Below are positions 36,065 to 45,229 of a stretch of DNA of 48,303 nucleotides, one piece after another. The notes below the pieces were generated by a model that saw nothing but the letters and a program-made list of their open reading frames with translations, was not told the DNA's origin and made no database searches. Position numbers and translations under genes: made by a program. Where the stretch lies: contig NZ_JAJGTZ010000041.1 in NCBI RefSeq assembly GCF_020784725.1, forward strand, positions 63,661-111,963, written 5' to 3'. The stretch is from Limosilactobacillus reuteri. Its GTDB lineage: Bacteria; Bacillota; Bacilli; Lactobacillales; Lactobacillaceae. Numbering within the stretch: position 1 is the stretch's first letter; every line of letters begins with the position of its first letter.

Positions 36065-36421
36065 ATGAAAGGACAATCTGATAGCAAAGTTTCACAATTA
36101 AATACCCCATATGCCCGCCAGGTTTCGAATCAAAAAACATATAATCGGCATGTGCATAAGCGCCGTTGTCAGCGGATTATTGCCGTTTTTTTGATTATCT
36201 TCTTAATCTTTGGAATTCAGATATTTCAAAGCAAACGGACATTAACGGATATTAATGGCAATATTCGACAAGCACAATCACAATTAACAAAACAAAAACA
36301 AAAGAATCAACAACTACAGCGTCAGATTAAAATGTTACATAATCCCGAATATATTCAGCAGGTTATCCGTGCCAAATATAATTACTCTAAAAAAGGTGAG
36401 ACAATCTACAATTTGAACTAA
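36065..36421 (+). CDS. divIC: Cell division protein DivIC (FtsB/FtsL-like)
   Basis: A 118-residue bitopic membrane protein: a basic cytoplasmic N-terminus of about 40 residues, one membrane helix (about residues 40-57, IIAVFLIIFLIFGIQIF), an extracellular coiled coil rich in Gln and Lys (about 65-98), then the conserved short C-terminal region HNPEYIQQVIRAKY. With FtsL and DivIB it forms the septal complex that activates peptidoglycan synthesis. GGAGGGG lies 7-8 nt before the ATG. Confidence 0.92.
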   Translation: MKGQSDSKVSQLNTPYARQVSNQKTYNRHVHKRRCQRIIAVFLIIFLIFGIQIFQSKRTLTDINGNIRQAQSQLTKQKQKNQQLQRQIKMLHNPEYIQQVIRAKYNYSKKGETIYNLN

Positions 36422-36566
36422 TGATCATAAAATTAGCTCAATAAGATGTTTTTAGTAGGGTTAGAATATTTTAAATGTTAAAATTAAGAATGTAATTGGG
36501 TGATTTTTCAGTTTAATTTTTTAATGAGAAGTTTAGTTATTTTCATACGTTTTCAAGATGAAGTTA

Positions 36567-36575
36567 TGATATACT
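36567..36575 (+). promoter_or_regulatory. Extended -10 promoter of yabR-tilS-hpt
   Basis: TGATATACT: TATACT at 36570-36575 with TG one base upstream. The -35 region is poor. It lies in the 198-nt gap between divIC and yabR, in which I see no gene. Confidence 0.5.
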
Positions 36576-36619
36576 CAAATACAAAAATATGAGATGGTTC
36601 AGGAGGATCTATAGGTTTC

Positions 36620-37114
36620 ATGGCAATTGAAGTTGGAGCAAAGGTTTCAGGTAAAGTTTCAGGAATCACTAATTTTGGTGCATTCGTTGATTTAGATGAT
36701 AATCAGACAGGGCTAGTACATATCAGTCAAATCTCTGATAAATATATCAAGGACGTTCATGATGTATTAGCTGTCGGGGATGAAGTTACAGCAAAAGTAA
36801 CACGGATTGGTGATGACGGTAAGATTGCTCTTTCAATCAAGGCCGCAGCTCCTCGTGAACATCAAGATCATCATGAAAACGACCATCATCGTGAAAATAA
36901 TCATCGTGATTTTCACCACGAACGGAATAATAATTTCCGTGGTCACAATGATAACTTTCGTGGTGGTTTTAGTGGACGCCACCACAACAGTCACCAACAC
37001 GAAGACTTTAATGACATGTTAGCTGGCTACTTAAAAGAAAGTGAATCACGTTTATCTACTTTGAAGCGTCAAACTGATGGTAAGCGTGGCGGCCGTGGTG
37101 GTCGACGGAGCTAA
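36620..37114 (+). CDS. yabR: S1-domain RNA-binding protein (YabR-like)
   Basis: A 164-residue protein with one S1 RNA-binding domain (about residues 1-72; GAKVSGKVSGITNFGAFVDL, GLVHISQISDKYIKD) followed by a long His/Asn/Arg-rich tail (about residues 76-135) and a basic C-terminus (GKRGGRGGRRS). Homologues sit in this position in many Firmicutes, and their exact role is unclear (ribosome-linked). The AGGAGG at 36601-36606 is 13 nt from the ATG, longer than usual, and no better start is visible. tilS begins 1 nt after its stop. Confidence 0.9.
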   Translation: MAIEVGAKVSGKVSGITNFGAFVDLDDNQTGLVHISQISDKYIKDVHDVLAVGDEVTAKVTRIGDDGKIALSIKAAAPREHQDHHENDHHRENNHRDFHHERNNNFRGHNDNFRGGFSGRHHNSHQHEDFNDMLAGYLKESESRLSTLKRQTDGKRGGRGGRRS

Positions 37115-37115
37115 T

Positions 37116-38510
37116 ATGGCGGATTTACAACAAGCATTTGAGCGACACCTAGTAAGGAGTCGCTTTTTTACTACCCAGGATAAGGTAGTAGTGGCTGTCT
37201 CAACCGGGGTCGATTCGATGGTTCTTTTAGATCTCTTGCAGCACTTGCCGTTAAGGGATCGTCCACATATTATCGTTGCCCATATGAACCATGAATTACG
37301 AAAACAAAGTCGGCTTGAAGAACAGTTTATTCGGCAATATTGTAAACAAAATGATTTAAAACTAGCGGTTGCACACTGGCCACAAACTCTTCATCCACAG
37401 ACCGGAGTCGAAAACGCTGCTCGGCAAGCCCGCTACCATTTTTTTCGGGAAGTGATGGAAGATAGCCAAGCAAAAATCCTGCTCACGGCACACCACCAAA
37501 ATGATTTAGCAGAAACAATGCTGATGAAGATGACTCGTGGTGGTCAACTGAGTCAATTAGTGGGAATACGGGATCGGCGACCATTTGCTTCTGGAACCTT
37601 AATTCGGCCACTTTTACCCTTTAGCAAGCAACAGCTAAAGAAATATGCTTTACAGCATCATCTTAAGTGGTATGAGGATAAGACAAATAAGGACTTGAAC
37701 ATTCAACGGAATCGATTTCGACATGCGATAATCCCAATGCTTGAAGAGGAAAATCCTCAGTTGCTTTCTCACCTCGAAAGCTATCATCAACAGTTAACGG
37801 ATCTTATTGCCTGGCGTGACCAAGAAGTTGCAGATCAATTAGCAACATGTATTGATCAACAAGGAAGGATGAGCCTGGCAAGATTATCGAAAAACAAGGA
37901 AATTATTCGAAAAGAAATTTTACGACAATGGTTTAATAAACAAGGGATATATGATATTAAGGACCGACAACTTGATGAATTGCTGCAGACCTTAGAAAAC
38001 GAGAAAAAGCCACAGCAAATCGTTAAATTGTCGCACCAATATATTCTTGAGAAAACCTACGCTACTTGTGCGTTAAAAAAAATAGATAATCCGCTTGAGA
38101 ACCTACAAAAGCCCCAAGATCATGTGATAAAATTGGAACAATGGTATCAAGTAGATTCAATAAACTTAATGGCAGTGTCAGCTGAAAAGTCGTTTTTTAA
38201 GGATGAAGAACAGGTAGTTTCGCAATGGCTTGCTCCTGATCAATTTCCACTACGGCTACGACAATGGCGACAAAAAGATCGTATTCGCTTGAAAAATGGT
38301 CATCACCAGTTAGCTAAACGGGTTCTAATCGACCAAAAAGTTTCCCGAAAACAGCGTGACCAGCAAATGGTCCTAGTTGATGCGCATGACGAGGTTGTCT
38401 GGATAGTTAATCGAAAGTGGAGTTGGTTTGAACGGCCAACCGGCTATCAGCAGACGTGGCAGCCATGTTTTATTGGAATAAAAAATAAGGAGAAGAAGGT
38501 AAATGAATAA
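37116..38510 (+). CDS. tilS: tRNA(Ile)-lysidine synthase
   Basis: A 464-residue enzyme that converts C34 of the minor tRNA-Ile to lysidine with ATP, so that it reads AUA. The PP-loop is AVSTGVDSMVLL, where most TilS proteins have SGGxDS, so the second Gly is Thr here. HMNHELRKQS, TAHHQNDLAET and the C-terminal substrate-binding domain are present. I start at the ATG 1 nt after yabR; the frame is open 13 codons further up only inside yabR. hpt overlaps its end by 8 nt. Confidence 0.94.
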   Translation: MADLQQAFERHLVRSRFFTTQDKVVVAVSTGVDSMVLLDLLQHLPLRDRPHIIVAHMNHELRKQSRLEEQFIRQYCKQNDLKLAVAHWPQTLHPQTGVENAARQARYHFFREVMEDSQAKILLTAHHQNDLAETMLMKMTRGGQLSQLVGIRDRRPFASGTLIRPLLPFSKQQLKKYALQHHLKWYEDKTNKDLNIQRNRFRHAIIPMLEEENPQLLSHLESYHQQLTDLIAWRDQEVADQLATCIDQQGRMSLARLSKNKEIIRKEILRQWFNKQGIYDIKDRQLDELLQTLENEKKPQQIVKLSHQYILEKTYATCALKKIDNPLENLQKPQDHVIKLEQWYQVDSINLMAVSAEKSFFKDEEQVVSQWLAPDQFPLRLRQWRQKDRIRLKNGHHQLAKRVLIDQKVSRKQRDQQMVLVDAHDEVVWIVNRKWSWFERPTGYQQTWQPCFIGIKNKEKKVNE

Positions 38511-39045
38511 CGATATTGAGCGTGTCTTATATAGTGAAGAAATGCTTGGCAAACGAATGGACGAATTAGCAACGGACTTAACAAAAGATTATAAGGATAA
38601 ACGACCAATTATCATTTCCGTTTTAAGCGGGGCAGTTTTATTTACTGTTGATATGATCGAACGGCTAGACATCATGGCCCAAATCGACTTTATTGATGTT
38701 TCTAGTTATTTTGGTGGCTTAGGTTCGACTGGAAAAGTTAAACTTATTCATGATTTGAAAACAGATGTTAAAGACCGGCATGTTCTAATTATGGAAGATA
38801 TTGTTGATACTGGTCGTACTTTGAAATACTTGATGGACCTTTTAGCTGACCGGGGAGCAAAGAGTATCAAGGTTTGTTCATTATTAAATAAGCCAGAAGG
38901 TCGGAAAGTAGATGTTGACCCTGACTATGTTGGCTTTACGGTTCCTAAAGAATTCTTGGTTGGGTATGGTCTTGACTACAAGGGATTCTACCGAAATTTG
39001 CCATATGTTGGAATTTTGAAGCCATCTGTATACCAAAATGATTAA
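38503..39045 (+). CDS. hpt: Hypoxanthine-guanine phosphoribosyltransferase
   Basis: A 180-residue purine salvage enzyme. The PRPP-binding motif is VLIMEDIVDTGRTLKYL (about residue 100). The early flexible-loop region SGAVLFTVDMI and the late VGYGLDYKGFYRNLPYVG are typical of HPRT. It follows tilS with overlapping reading frames, and the order tilS-hpt-ftsH is conserved across Firmicutes. The TilS-Hpt pair is known to interact in Bacillus to control ftsH; no sign of that can be read here. Confidence 0.95.
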   Translation: MNNDIERVLYSEEMLGKRMDELATDLTKDYKDKRPIIISVLSGAVLFTVDMIERLDIMAQIDFIDVSSYFGGLGSTGKVKLIHDLKTDVKDRHVLIMEDIVDTGRTLKYLMDLLADRGAKSIKVCSLLNKPEGRKVDVDPDYVGFTVPKEFLVGYGLDYKGFYRNLPYVGILKPSVYQND

Positions 39046-39082
39046 AAATGTTAGATAATTAGGATGACGGAAAATCAATATT

Positions 39083-39127
39083 AAATGGACGGTATTTTAA
39101 AGATATTCTTAATTAACGTCCATTTTT
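39083..39127 (+). terminator. Terminator after hpt
   Basis: AAATGGACG (39083-39091) pairs with CGTCCATTT (39117-39125) around an AT-rich loop, followed by TT. It separates tilS-hpt from ftsH. Confidence 0.7.
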
Positions 39128-39176
39128 ATGGATCCGTAAATATGTAGTGTATATTATTAATAACATTGGCGATAAA

Positions 39177-39205
39177 ACTATTAATTCTTCTGTGAAATTA
39201 ATAGT
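39177..39205. repeat. Perfect inverted repeat (10-bp arms, 9-nt spacer) upstream of ftsH
   Basis: ACTATTAATT (39177-39186), 9 nt, AATTAATAGT (39196-39205). The arm-spacer layout resembles a heat-shock CIRCE element, but the sequence is not CIRCE (TTAGCACTC). The right arm overlaps the -35 box and the CtsR-like site of ftsH. Confidence 0.8.
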
Positions 39206-39230
39206 CAATATTTGTCAAATATGCTATGAT
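39202..39230 (+). promoter_or_regulatory. Promoter of ftsH
   Basis: TAGTCA (39202-39207), 17-nt spacer, TATGAT (39225-39230) with the extended -10 TGC. Confidence 0.65.
39203..39219 (+). promoter_or_regulatory. CtsR-like operator over the ftsH -35 box
   Basis: Two heptads in tandem, AGTCAAT and TGTCAAA, separated by 3 nt, close to the CtsR consensus (A/G)GTCAAA-NAN-(A/G)GTCAAA (two mismatches, and the spacer is ATT). In Lactobacillus plantarum ftsH has been described as a member of the CtsR heat-shock regulon, which fits. Confidence 0.7.
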
Positions 39231-39277
39231 AGTGACTACAATTATAAAATATCGTTGCTGGTAGATAGGAGGTTGTT

Positions 39278-41386
39278 ATGAACAACAATCGTAAAAAAAA
39301 TAATTTTACTCATAACGTTCTCTTCTATGCCGTGATGTTCTTGTGTATTATGGGAATCGCCTACTTCTTCTTTGGGGGCAATACCTCAACAGGACAAAGT
39401 AAGACAGTTTCCCAAAGCGAGTTTATCTCCGAACTGAAGAGTAATAAGGTTAAGAGCGTTCAGCTTCAGCCCAATGGTGGTGTATATAAGGTTACGGGTA
39501 CTTACCGTAAACCCCAGCCAAATAATGACAATTCCGCCAACAATACTGGCTTTGCTCTTACACCACAACGAAACAATAAGGTAACGCAATTCCAAAGTTC
39601 TGTTTTGGAAAGTGACGTAACTGTTAGTCAACTTCAAAACTATGCTAACCGTCATAATGTAAAGATTAGTACTCGTGCTGAAGAATCTAATAGTGTCTGG
39701 ATGAACCTATTGTTGACTGTCTTGCCATTAGTCATCATGATTTTCTTCTTCTACATGATGATGGGTCAAGCTGGTCAAGGTGGCGGTGGCCGTGGAGTGA
39801 TGAGCTTTGGCAAGACCAAGGCTAAGCCATCTGATGCTAAGAAAAACAAAGTTCGTTTCTCAGATGTTGCCGGTGAAGAAGAAGAGAAACAAGAATTAGT
39901 TGAAATCGTTGAATTTTTGAAGAATCCAAAGAAATTCACTAAGCTTGGTGCTCGTATTCCATCTGGTGTTTTACTAGAGGGGCCTCCAGGTACTGGTAAG
40001 ACCTTGCTCGCTAAGGCAGTTGCCGGTGAATCAGGGGTGCCATTCTTCTCAATCTCTGGGTCTGACTTTGTTGAAATGTTCGTCGGTGTTGGTGCTAGTC
40101 GTGTTCGTGACTTGTTTGATCAAGCCAAGAAAGCTGCTCCAGCAATCATCTTCATTGATGAAATTGATGCTGTTGGTCGGCGCCGTGGAAATGGCATGGG
40201 CGGCGGTCACGATGAACGTGAACAAACCTTGAACCAATTGTTAGTTGAAATGGATGGTTTCCAAGGTGATGAAGGAATCATCGTGATGGCAGCTACCAAC
40301 CGTTCTGATGTCTTGGATCCTGCCCTCTTGCGTCCAGGACGTTTTGACCGAAAGATTTTAGTAGGGCGGCCAGATGTTAAGGGTCGTGAAGCCATTTTAC
40401 GAGTTCATGCTAAGAACAAGCCAATGGCAAGTGACGTTGATTTAAAGGAAATTGCTAAACAGACTCCTGGTTTTGTCGGGGCTGACTTAGCTAACCTATT
40501 AAACGAAGCGGCCTTATTAGCTGCGCGACGGAACAAAACTGAAATTGATGCTGCTGACTTAGATGAAGCAGAAGACCGGGTAATTGCTGGACCAGCTAAG
40601 CATAACCGTGTCCAATCTGAACAAGAACGAAAGACTGTTGCATATCACGAAGCAGGTCATACCATTGTGGGTCTTGTATTAAATGACGCACGAGTTGTTC
40701 ATAAGGTTACAATTGTTCCACGTGGGCGCGCAGGTGGATATGCTATCATGCTTCCACGTGAAGATCAGATGTTAATGTCGAAAAAGAATGCGATGGAACA
40801 AATCGCTGGTCTGATGGGTGGACGGGCTGCTGAAGAGCTTGTCTTTAAGTCACAATCTTCAGGAGCTTCGAATGACTTTGAACAAGCAACCCAAATTGCT
40901 CGTTCAATGGTTACCCAGTACGGAATGAGTGATAAGATTGGTCCAGTAGAACTGCAAAGTTCTGGTCAGGTCTTTACAGGTCAAGGCTATGACCAATCGC
41001 CTTACTCCGAAAAGACTGCTGCTTTAGTTGATGAAGAAGTACGTCGAATCTTAACTGAAGGGCACGAAACTGCCTTACACATTATTGAGACGCACCGTGA
41101 ACAACATAAGCAAATCGCTGAAGCATTACTCAAGTACGAAACGCTTGATGAAAAACAAATTCTTAGTCTTTATAAGACTGGAAAAGTTCCTGATAAGGAT
41201 GTTGCTGCTGAAGACGAAGAAGCACGCGCACAAACCTTTGAAGAATCCAAGCGTGAACTTGAACGATTGGAAAATGAGCGTCACGATGAAGCAAAGGATA
41301 ATCAAAATGATTCATCCGATACTAAGAGTGACAACTCAAACGATTCACAATCAAGTGATGATTCAGACAATTCTGAAGACAAGTAA
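39278..41386 (+). CDS. ftsH: ATP-dependent zinc metalloprotease FtsH
   Basis: A 702-residue membrane-bound AAA+ protease that degrades damaged membrane proteins and some regulators. Two membrane helices (about residues 12-31 and 145-165) flank an extracellular domain. The ATPase has Walker A GPPGTGKT (Lys241), Walker B IIFIDEID and the [19 protein letters not shown] second region. The zinc site is HEAGH at 457-461. The last 45 residues are an Asp/Ser/Asn-rich tail. AGGAGG precedes the ATG. The second codon block contains a run of eight A (near 39290), a possible slippage site. Confidence 0.97.
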   Translation: MNNNRKKNNFTHNVLFYAVMFLCIMGIAYFFFGGNTSTGQSKTVSQSEFISELKSNKVKSVQLQPNGGVYKVTGTYRKPQPNNDNSANNTGFALTPQRNNKVTQFQSSVLESDVTVSQLQNYANRHNVKISTRAEESNSVWMNLLLTVLPLVIMIFFFYMMMGQAGQGGGGRGVMSFGKTKAKPSDAKKNKVRFSDVAGEEEEKQELVEIVEFLKNPKKFTKLGARIPSGVLLEGPPGTGKTLLAKAVAGESGVPFFSISGSDFVEMFVGVGASRVRDLFDQAKKAAPAIIFIDEIDAVGRRRGNGMGGGHDEREQTLNQLLVEMDGFQGDEGIIVMAATNRSDVLDPALLRPGRFDRKILVGRPDVKGREAILRVHAKNKPMASDVDLKEIAKQTPGFVGADLANLLNEAALLAARRNKTEIDAADLDEAEDRVIAGPAKHNRVQSEQERKTVAYHEAGHTIVGLVLNDARVVHKVTIVPRGRAGGYAIMLPREDQMLMSKKNAMEQIAGLMGGRAAEELVFKSQSSGASNDFEQATQIARSMVTQYGMSDKIGPVELQSSGQVFTGQGYDQSPYSEKTAALVDEEVRRILTEGHETALHIIETHREQHKQIAEALLKYETLDEKQILSLYKTGKVPDKDVAAEDEEARAQTFEESKRELERLENERHDEAKDNQNDSSDTKSDNSNDSQSSDDSDNSEDK

Positions 41387-41393
41387 ACTATTG

Positions 41394-41445
41394 AAAAGAC
41401 GGAAGATACAAAACCTGATTGGTAGGTGGTGGTCTTCCGTCTTTT
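41394..41445 (+). terminator. Terminator after ftsH
   Basis: A perfect 13-bp stem AAAAGACGGAAGA with TCTTCCGTCTTTT, T-rich at the end. hslO starts 31 nt later, so it depends on read-through or on a promoter I could not identify. Confidence 0.88.
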
Positions 41446-41476
41446 CTTTAGGTTAAATTTTAAGGAGGAAGTTAAA

Positions 41477-42397
41477 ATGAAAACAACAGATTATTTAGTA
41501 AAGTCAATGACTAAGGATGGAAAGTTTCGGGCTTATGCTGTAAATGCTACCCAAGTTGTTCAAAAGGCACACGAAATTCATGATACATGGAGTGCTTCTT
41601 CTGCTGCTCTTGGTCGAACGTTAATTGGAACGATTCTTTTGGCTACTTCTAGCTTACAAGGAGAAGCAGGAATGACGGTTAAGATTCAAGGGAACGGTCC
41701 GGTTGGCTTTATTATTGCGGATGGAACTGCTGAAGGAACCGTAAAAGGCTACATGGGTAATCCACATGTTTCTTTACCAGCAAATGATAAGGGAAAGATT
41801 GACGTTGCAAAGGCAATTGGTAATCAAGGGACCCTTTCTGTAACCAAGATGGCTCCTGGCGACAAGACACCTTATACTGGCGAAGTAAATTTAGTTTCTG
41901 GTGAACTTGGTGATGACTTTACTTACTACCTTGCTCAATCTGAACAAATTCCTTCAGCGGTTGGTCTTTCAGTATTCGTTAACCCTGATGAAAATATTGA
42001 TGTTGCTGGTGGCTTTATGATTCAAGTAATGCCTGGTGCTAGCGATGAAGAAATCAGCAAACTTGAAAAGACATTAAAGGGCTTGCCATTGGTATCACAG
42101 ATGTTACGTGATGGTGATACGCCAGAAGATATTTTGAAGAAGATTTTTGGCGAGGACTTAAAGATCCTTGAAACAATGCCAGTTCGTTATGCGTGTGATT
42201 GCTCTAAAGAACGTTTTGCCCACGCCCTTGCAAGTATTTCTAAAGACGATATGAAGAAGTTGATTGATGAAGACCACCATGCGGAAACTGTTTGCCAATT
42301 CTGCGGGAAGAAGTACGAATTTAACGAAGACGAATTAAAGAAGATCTATGCGGAAATGACTGCGAATGATGATAAAAAATCAACAGATGAAAAGTAA
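41477..42397 (+). CDS. hslO: Redox-regulated chaperone Hsp33
   Basis: A 306-residue Hsp33. The C-terminal zinc switch is complete: Cys240-x-Cys242 (CDC) and Cys273-x-x-Cys276 (CQFC). Oxidation releases the zinc and turns it into a holdase that protects unfolding proteins from aggregation. The longer frame from 41426 would run through the ftsH terminator; I start at the ATG at 41477, 7-8 nt after AAGGAGG. Order ftsH-hslO-dusB-lysS is conserved in lactobacilli. Confidence 0.96.
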   Translation: MKTTDYLVKSMTKDGKFRAYAVNATQVVQKAHEIHDTWSASSAALGRTLIGTILLATSSLQGEAGMTVKIQGNGPVGFIIADGTAEGTVKGYMGNPHVSLPANDKGKIDVAKAIGNQGTLSVTKMAPGDKTPYTGEVNLVSGELGDDFTYYLAQSEQIPSAVGLSVFVNPDENIDVAGGFMIQVMPGASDEEISKLEKTLKGLPLVSQMLRDGDTPEDILKKIFGEDLKILETMPVRYACDCSKERFAHALASISKDDMKKLIDEDHHAETVCQFCGKKYEFNEDELKKIYAEMTANDDKKSTDEK

Positions 42398-42400
42398 TTT

Positions 42401-42430
42401 TTGGTGCTAAGCGTGTTGATATGCTATGAT
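42401..42430 (+). promoter_or_regulatory. Promoter of dusB
   Basis: TTGGTG (42401-42406), 17-nt spacer, TATGAT (42425-42430) with extended -10 TGC. The 15 bases ATATGCTATGATAGT (42419-42433) are identical to those at the ftsH promoter (39219-39233). A hairpin GAAACTG/CAGTTTC (42457-42481) lies in the leader. Confidence 0.65.
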
Positions 42431-42504
42431 AGTTGAGTTATCGGACAATTAAAAATGAAACTGGATGGCCAGCACAGTTTCTTAAGCAGTAATGAGGTGA
42501 AAAA

Positions 42505-43506
42505 ATGAAGTGGAAGATCGGTAACGTTGAAATTCCTAATCAAGTTGTTGTTGCACCAATGGCTGGAGTAACCAATTCCGCCTTTCGGGTTATCTGTAAA
42601 AGATTTGGTGCTGGCTACGTTGTCTGTGAAATGATCTCAGACCGTGGCATTATGTACCATAATCAACGAACTTTAAATATGATGGATGTCGACCCGGAAG
42701 AACATCCGATGGGAATTCAAATTTTCGGTGGAACCAAAGAAACATTAGTTGAGGCTGCTAAGTATGTGGATCAGCATACAGCAGCTGACGTGATTGATAT
42801 AAATATGGGGTGTCCTGTTAATAAGGTTGTAAAAACTGATGCGGGTGCGCGGTGGTTACTGGATCCTAATAAAGTCTATGAAATGGTGTCATATGTTACT
42901 GATGCTGTTAAGAAGCCAGTTACCGTTAAGATGCGAACCGGTTGGGACGACAAGCATATTTTAGCTGTTGAAAATGCTTTGGCAGCTGAACGGGCAGGAG
43001 CTAGCGCAATTGCGATGCATGGTCGAACTCGAAAACAAATGTATACGGGACAAGCAGATTGGAATATACTAAAAGAAGTAGCGAGTCAATTAAAAATTCC
43101 GTTCATGGCTAATGGTGATGTGAAGACACCAGAGGATGCAAAGAAGATTCTTGATATGACTGGCGCAACCGCCGCAATGATCGGTCGGGCAGCGATGGGT
43201 AATCCATGGATGCTAAAACGAACTGAACATTACTTAGCGACTGGCGAACTGCTCCCAGAAGCAACCCCAGAACAAAAGATTGAAATGGCCAAGGACCACC
43301 TTAATCGTTTAGTTGATTTAAAGGGCGAATATGTGGGAGTACGTGAGTTCCGTGGGTTATCTACTTACTATATCAAGGGTATTCCGCGTGCTGCTCGGAC
43401 TAAGGTAGCGTTAGTCGAGGCAGAAACACTTGATGAAATGAACGATATTTTTGACCGCTTTGCTGAACAAACTGCAGAACGAGCTGCAAAAAGACAGCAA
43501 GCCTAA
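42505..43506 (+). CDS. dusB: tRNA-dihydrouridine synthase
   Basis: A 333-residue FMN enzyme that reduces uridines in the tRNA D-loop to dihydrouridine. It has VVAPMAGVTNSAFR at the N-terminus and the catalytic Cys103 in NMGCPVNKVV, followed by MKMRTGWDD-like and HGRTRKQMY motifs. DusB-type enzymes are the usual single Dus in Bacilli. lysS starts 20 nt downstream, so both are probably on one transcript. Confidence 0.95.
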   Translation: MKWKIGNVEIPNQVVVAPMAGVTNSAFRVICKRFGAGYVVCEMISDRGIMYHNQRTLNMMDVDPEEHPMGIQIFGGTKETLVEAAKYVDQHTAADVIDINMGCPVNKVVKTDAGARWLLDPNKVYEMVSYVTDAVKKPVTVKMRTGWDDKHILAVENALAAERAGASAIAMHGRTRKQMYTGQADWNILKEVASQLKIPFMANGDVKTPEDAKKILDMTGATAAMIGRAAMGNPWMLKRTEHYLATGELLPEATPEQKIEMAKDHLNRLVDLKGEYVGVREFRGLSTYYIKGIPRAARTKVALVEAETLDEMNDIFDRFAEQTAERAAKRQQA

Positions 43507-43526
43507 TTACGAGGAGGAGAACTTAA

Positions 43527-45053
43527 GTGTCACAAGAACTAGATCAAATGCGCGTTCGGCGTGAAAAAATGGAAGAGTTAAAAGAAGCGGGAATTGAACC
43601 ATTTGGCCGCCGCTTCAAACGAGACCATCTTGCCCAAGACTTGCATGATAAGTTTGATCAATACGATAAAGAAGAATTAAACGAGATGGGCGCCAAAGTA
43701 ATTATTGCGGGTCGAATGACAAGAAAGCGGAGTAGTGGTAAGGCTGGTTTCGCTGACTTTGTTGATCGGACTGGTAAGATTCAAGTTTACGCTCGTAAGG
43801 ATATGGTCGGGGATGAGCCTTACCATGTTTTTAAGCGGTCAGATATTGGTGACTTCCTTGGAATTGAAGGGGATGTTATCAAGACGGATACAGGTGAATT
43901 AACTGTTCGTGCACATAAAATTACCTTCTTGTCAAAAGCATTGCGTCCGCTTCCTAATAAGTGGGATGGGGTTACTGATCCTGAAACTATCTATCGTCAG
44001 CGTTACCTTGATTTGATTTCTAACCCAGAAAGCTTCAAGCGTTTCCACCAACGGACAGCGATCATCAAGGCCGTCCGGAAGTACATGGATGATAATGGCT
44101 TTACAGAAGTTGAAACCCCAATTTTGAACACTCAAGCTGGTGGTGCTAATGCGCGGCCATTTATCACTCACCACAATGCGCTTGATATTGATATGTACTT
44201 GCGGATTGCTACCGAATTGTACCTTAAGCGGTTAATCGTTGGTGGCTTTGAACGGGTATACGAATTGGGCCGGATTTTCCGGAATGAAGGGATGGATCCT
44301 CACCATAACCCTGAATTTACGACAATGGAAACTTATGCTGCTTACTTTGACTTTCAAGATGTTATGGATGAAACAGAAGGAATCGTTAAGGCAGCAGCTA
44401 AAGTTGTTTCAGATGATGGAAAGATTACTTACCAAGGACGTGAAATTGACCTTGGAGGAAACTTTAAACGTGTCACGATGGTGGATGCCGTTAAGGAAAA
44501 GACTGGCATTGACTTCAGCGATGAATCAATGACGGATGAAGATGCTAAGAAGTTAGCTGATGAACACAAGGTTGAGTATAAGCCTTACTGGACAAAGGGT
44601 CATATCTTGAATGCATTCTTTGAAGAGTTCGTTGAAGATACACTTATTCAACCAACTTTTGTCTATGAATTCCCAGTCGAAGTTTCACCATTAGCAAAGC
44701 GGAATGCTGATAATCCTGCGATGACTGATCGTTTCGAATTGTATGTTGATGGTAGCGAATTGGCAAATGCCTTTAGTGAATTGAACGATCCAATTGACCA
44801 GAAGGAACGTTTTGAAATGCAAGCAAAGGAAAAAGCTAATGGTAATGATGAAGCTGAACCAGTCGACTTAGATTACGTTCAAGCCCTCGAATACGGGATG
44901 CCGCCTACTGGGGGACTTGGTATTGGAATCGATCGGCTTGTAATGCTTCTTACTGATGCTAAATCTATTCGGGATGTTATTCTTTTCCCAACAATGCGTC
45001 CAGAAAAGGAAGCTAAGAACGATTCAAAGAAAAAGAAGAACAAGAAGAAGTAA
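43527..45053 (+). CDS. lysS: Lysyl-tRNA synthetase (class II)
   Basis: A 508-residue class II synthetase that charges tRNA-Lys. It has an N-terminal OB-fold anticodon-binding domain (about residues 55-140, [18 protein letters not shown]), motif 2 [18 protein letters not shown], and motif 3 [13 protein letters not shown]. It ends in a Lys-rich tail (KKKKNKKK). The start is GTG after GAGGAGGAG. No T-box is visible upstream. Confidence 0.97.
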   Translation: MSQELDQMRVRREKMEELKEAGIEPFGRRFKRDHLAQDLHDKFDQYDKEELNEMGAKVIIAGRMTRKRSSGKAGFADFVDRTGKIQVYARKDMVGDEPYHVFKRSDIGDFLGIEGDVIKTDTGELTVRAHKITFLSKALRPLPNKWDGVTDPETIYRQRYLDLISNPESFKRFHQRTAIIKAVRKYMDDNGFTEVETPILNTQAGGANARPFITHHNALDIDMYLRIATELYLKRLIVGGFERVYELGRIFRNEGMDPHHNPEFTTMETYAAYFDFQDVMDETEGIVKAAAKVVSDDGKITYQGREIDLGGNFKRVTMVDAVKEKTGIDFSDESMTDEDAKKLADEHKVEYKPYWTKGHILNAFFEEFVEDTLIQPTFVYEFPVEVSPLAKRNADNPAMTDRFELYVDGSELANAFSELNDPIDQKERFEMQAKEKANGNDEAEPVDLDYVQALEYGMPPTGGLGIGIDRLVMLLTDAKSIRDVILFPTMRPEKEAKNDSKKKKNKKK

Positions 45054-45135
45054 GCTGAATGGTTGATATAAAGGCGTTAACGAGTCTTTGAAGATACAGC
45101 AAATCTTAGTTAATGAAAAATTAGCATAAATAGAT

Positions 45136-45172
45136 AACTCGTATTCCATTTTTTGTGGAGTGCGAGTTTTTT
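45136..45172 (+). terminator. Terminator after lysS
   Basis: AACTCGTATTCCA pairs with TGGAGTGCGAGTT (two G-T pairs), followed by TTTT. Confidence 0.88.
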
Positions 45173-45229
45173 CTGTTTTAGGTATGATAGAATAATTATC
45201 AATTTAGAGGAGAAAATGAGGGGAATTCG

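Noticed and set aside
39083-39278. A true CIRCE (HrcA) element upstream of ftsH
   Set aside because: The inverted repeat there has CIRCE-like geometry, but the sequence does not match TTAGCACTC-N9-GAGTGCTAA.
41085-41456. A 123-codon plus-strand frame over the end of ftsH
   Set aside because: It reads the acidic tail of ftsH in another frame and runs through its terminator.
42457-42481. The hairpin in the dusB leader as a terminator
   Set aside because: No T tract follows it, and it lies between the promoter and the start codon of dusB.
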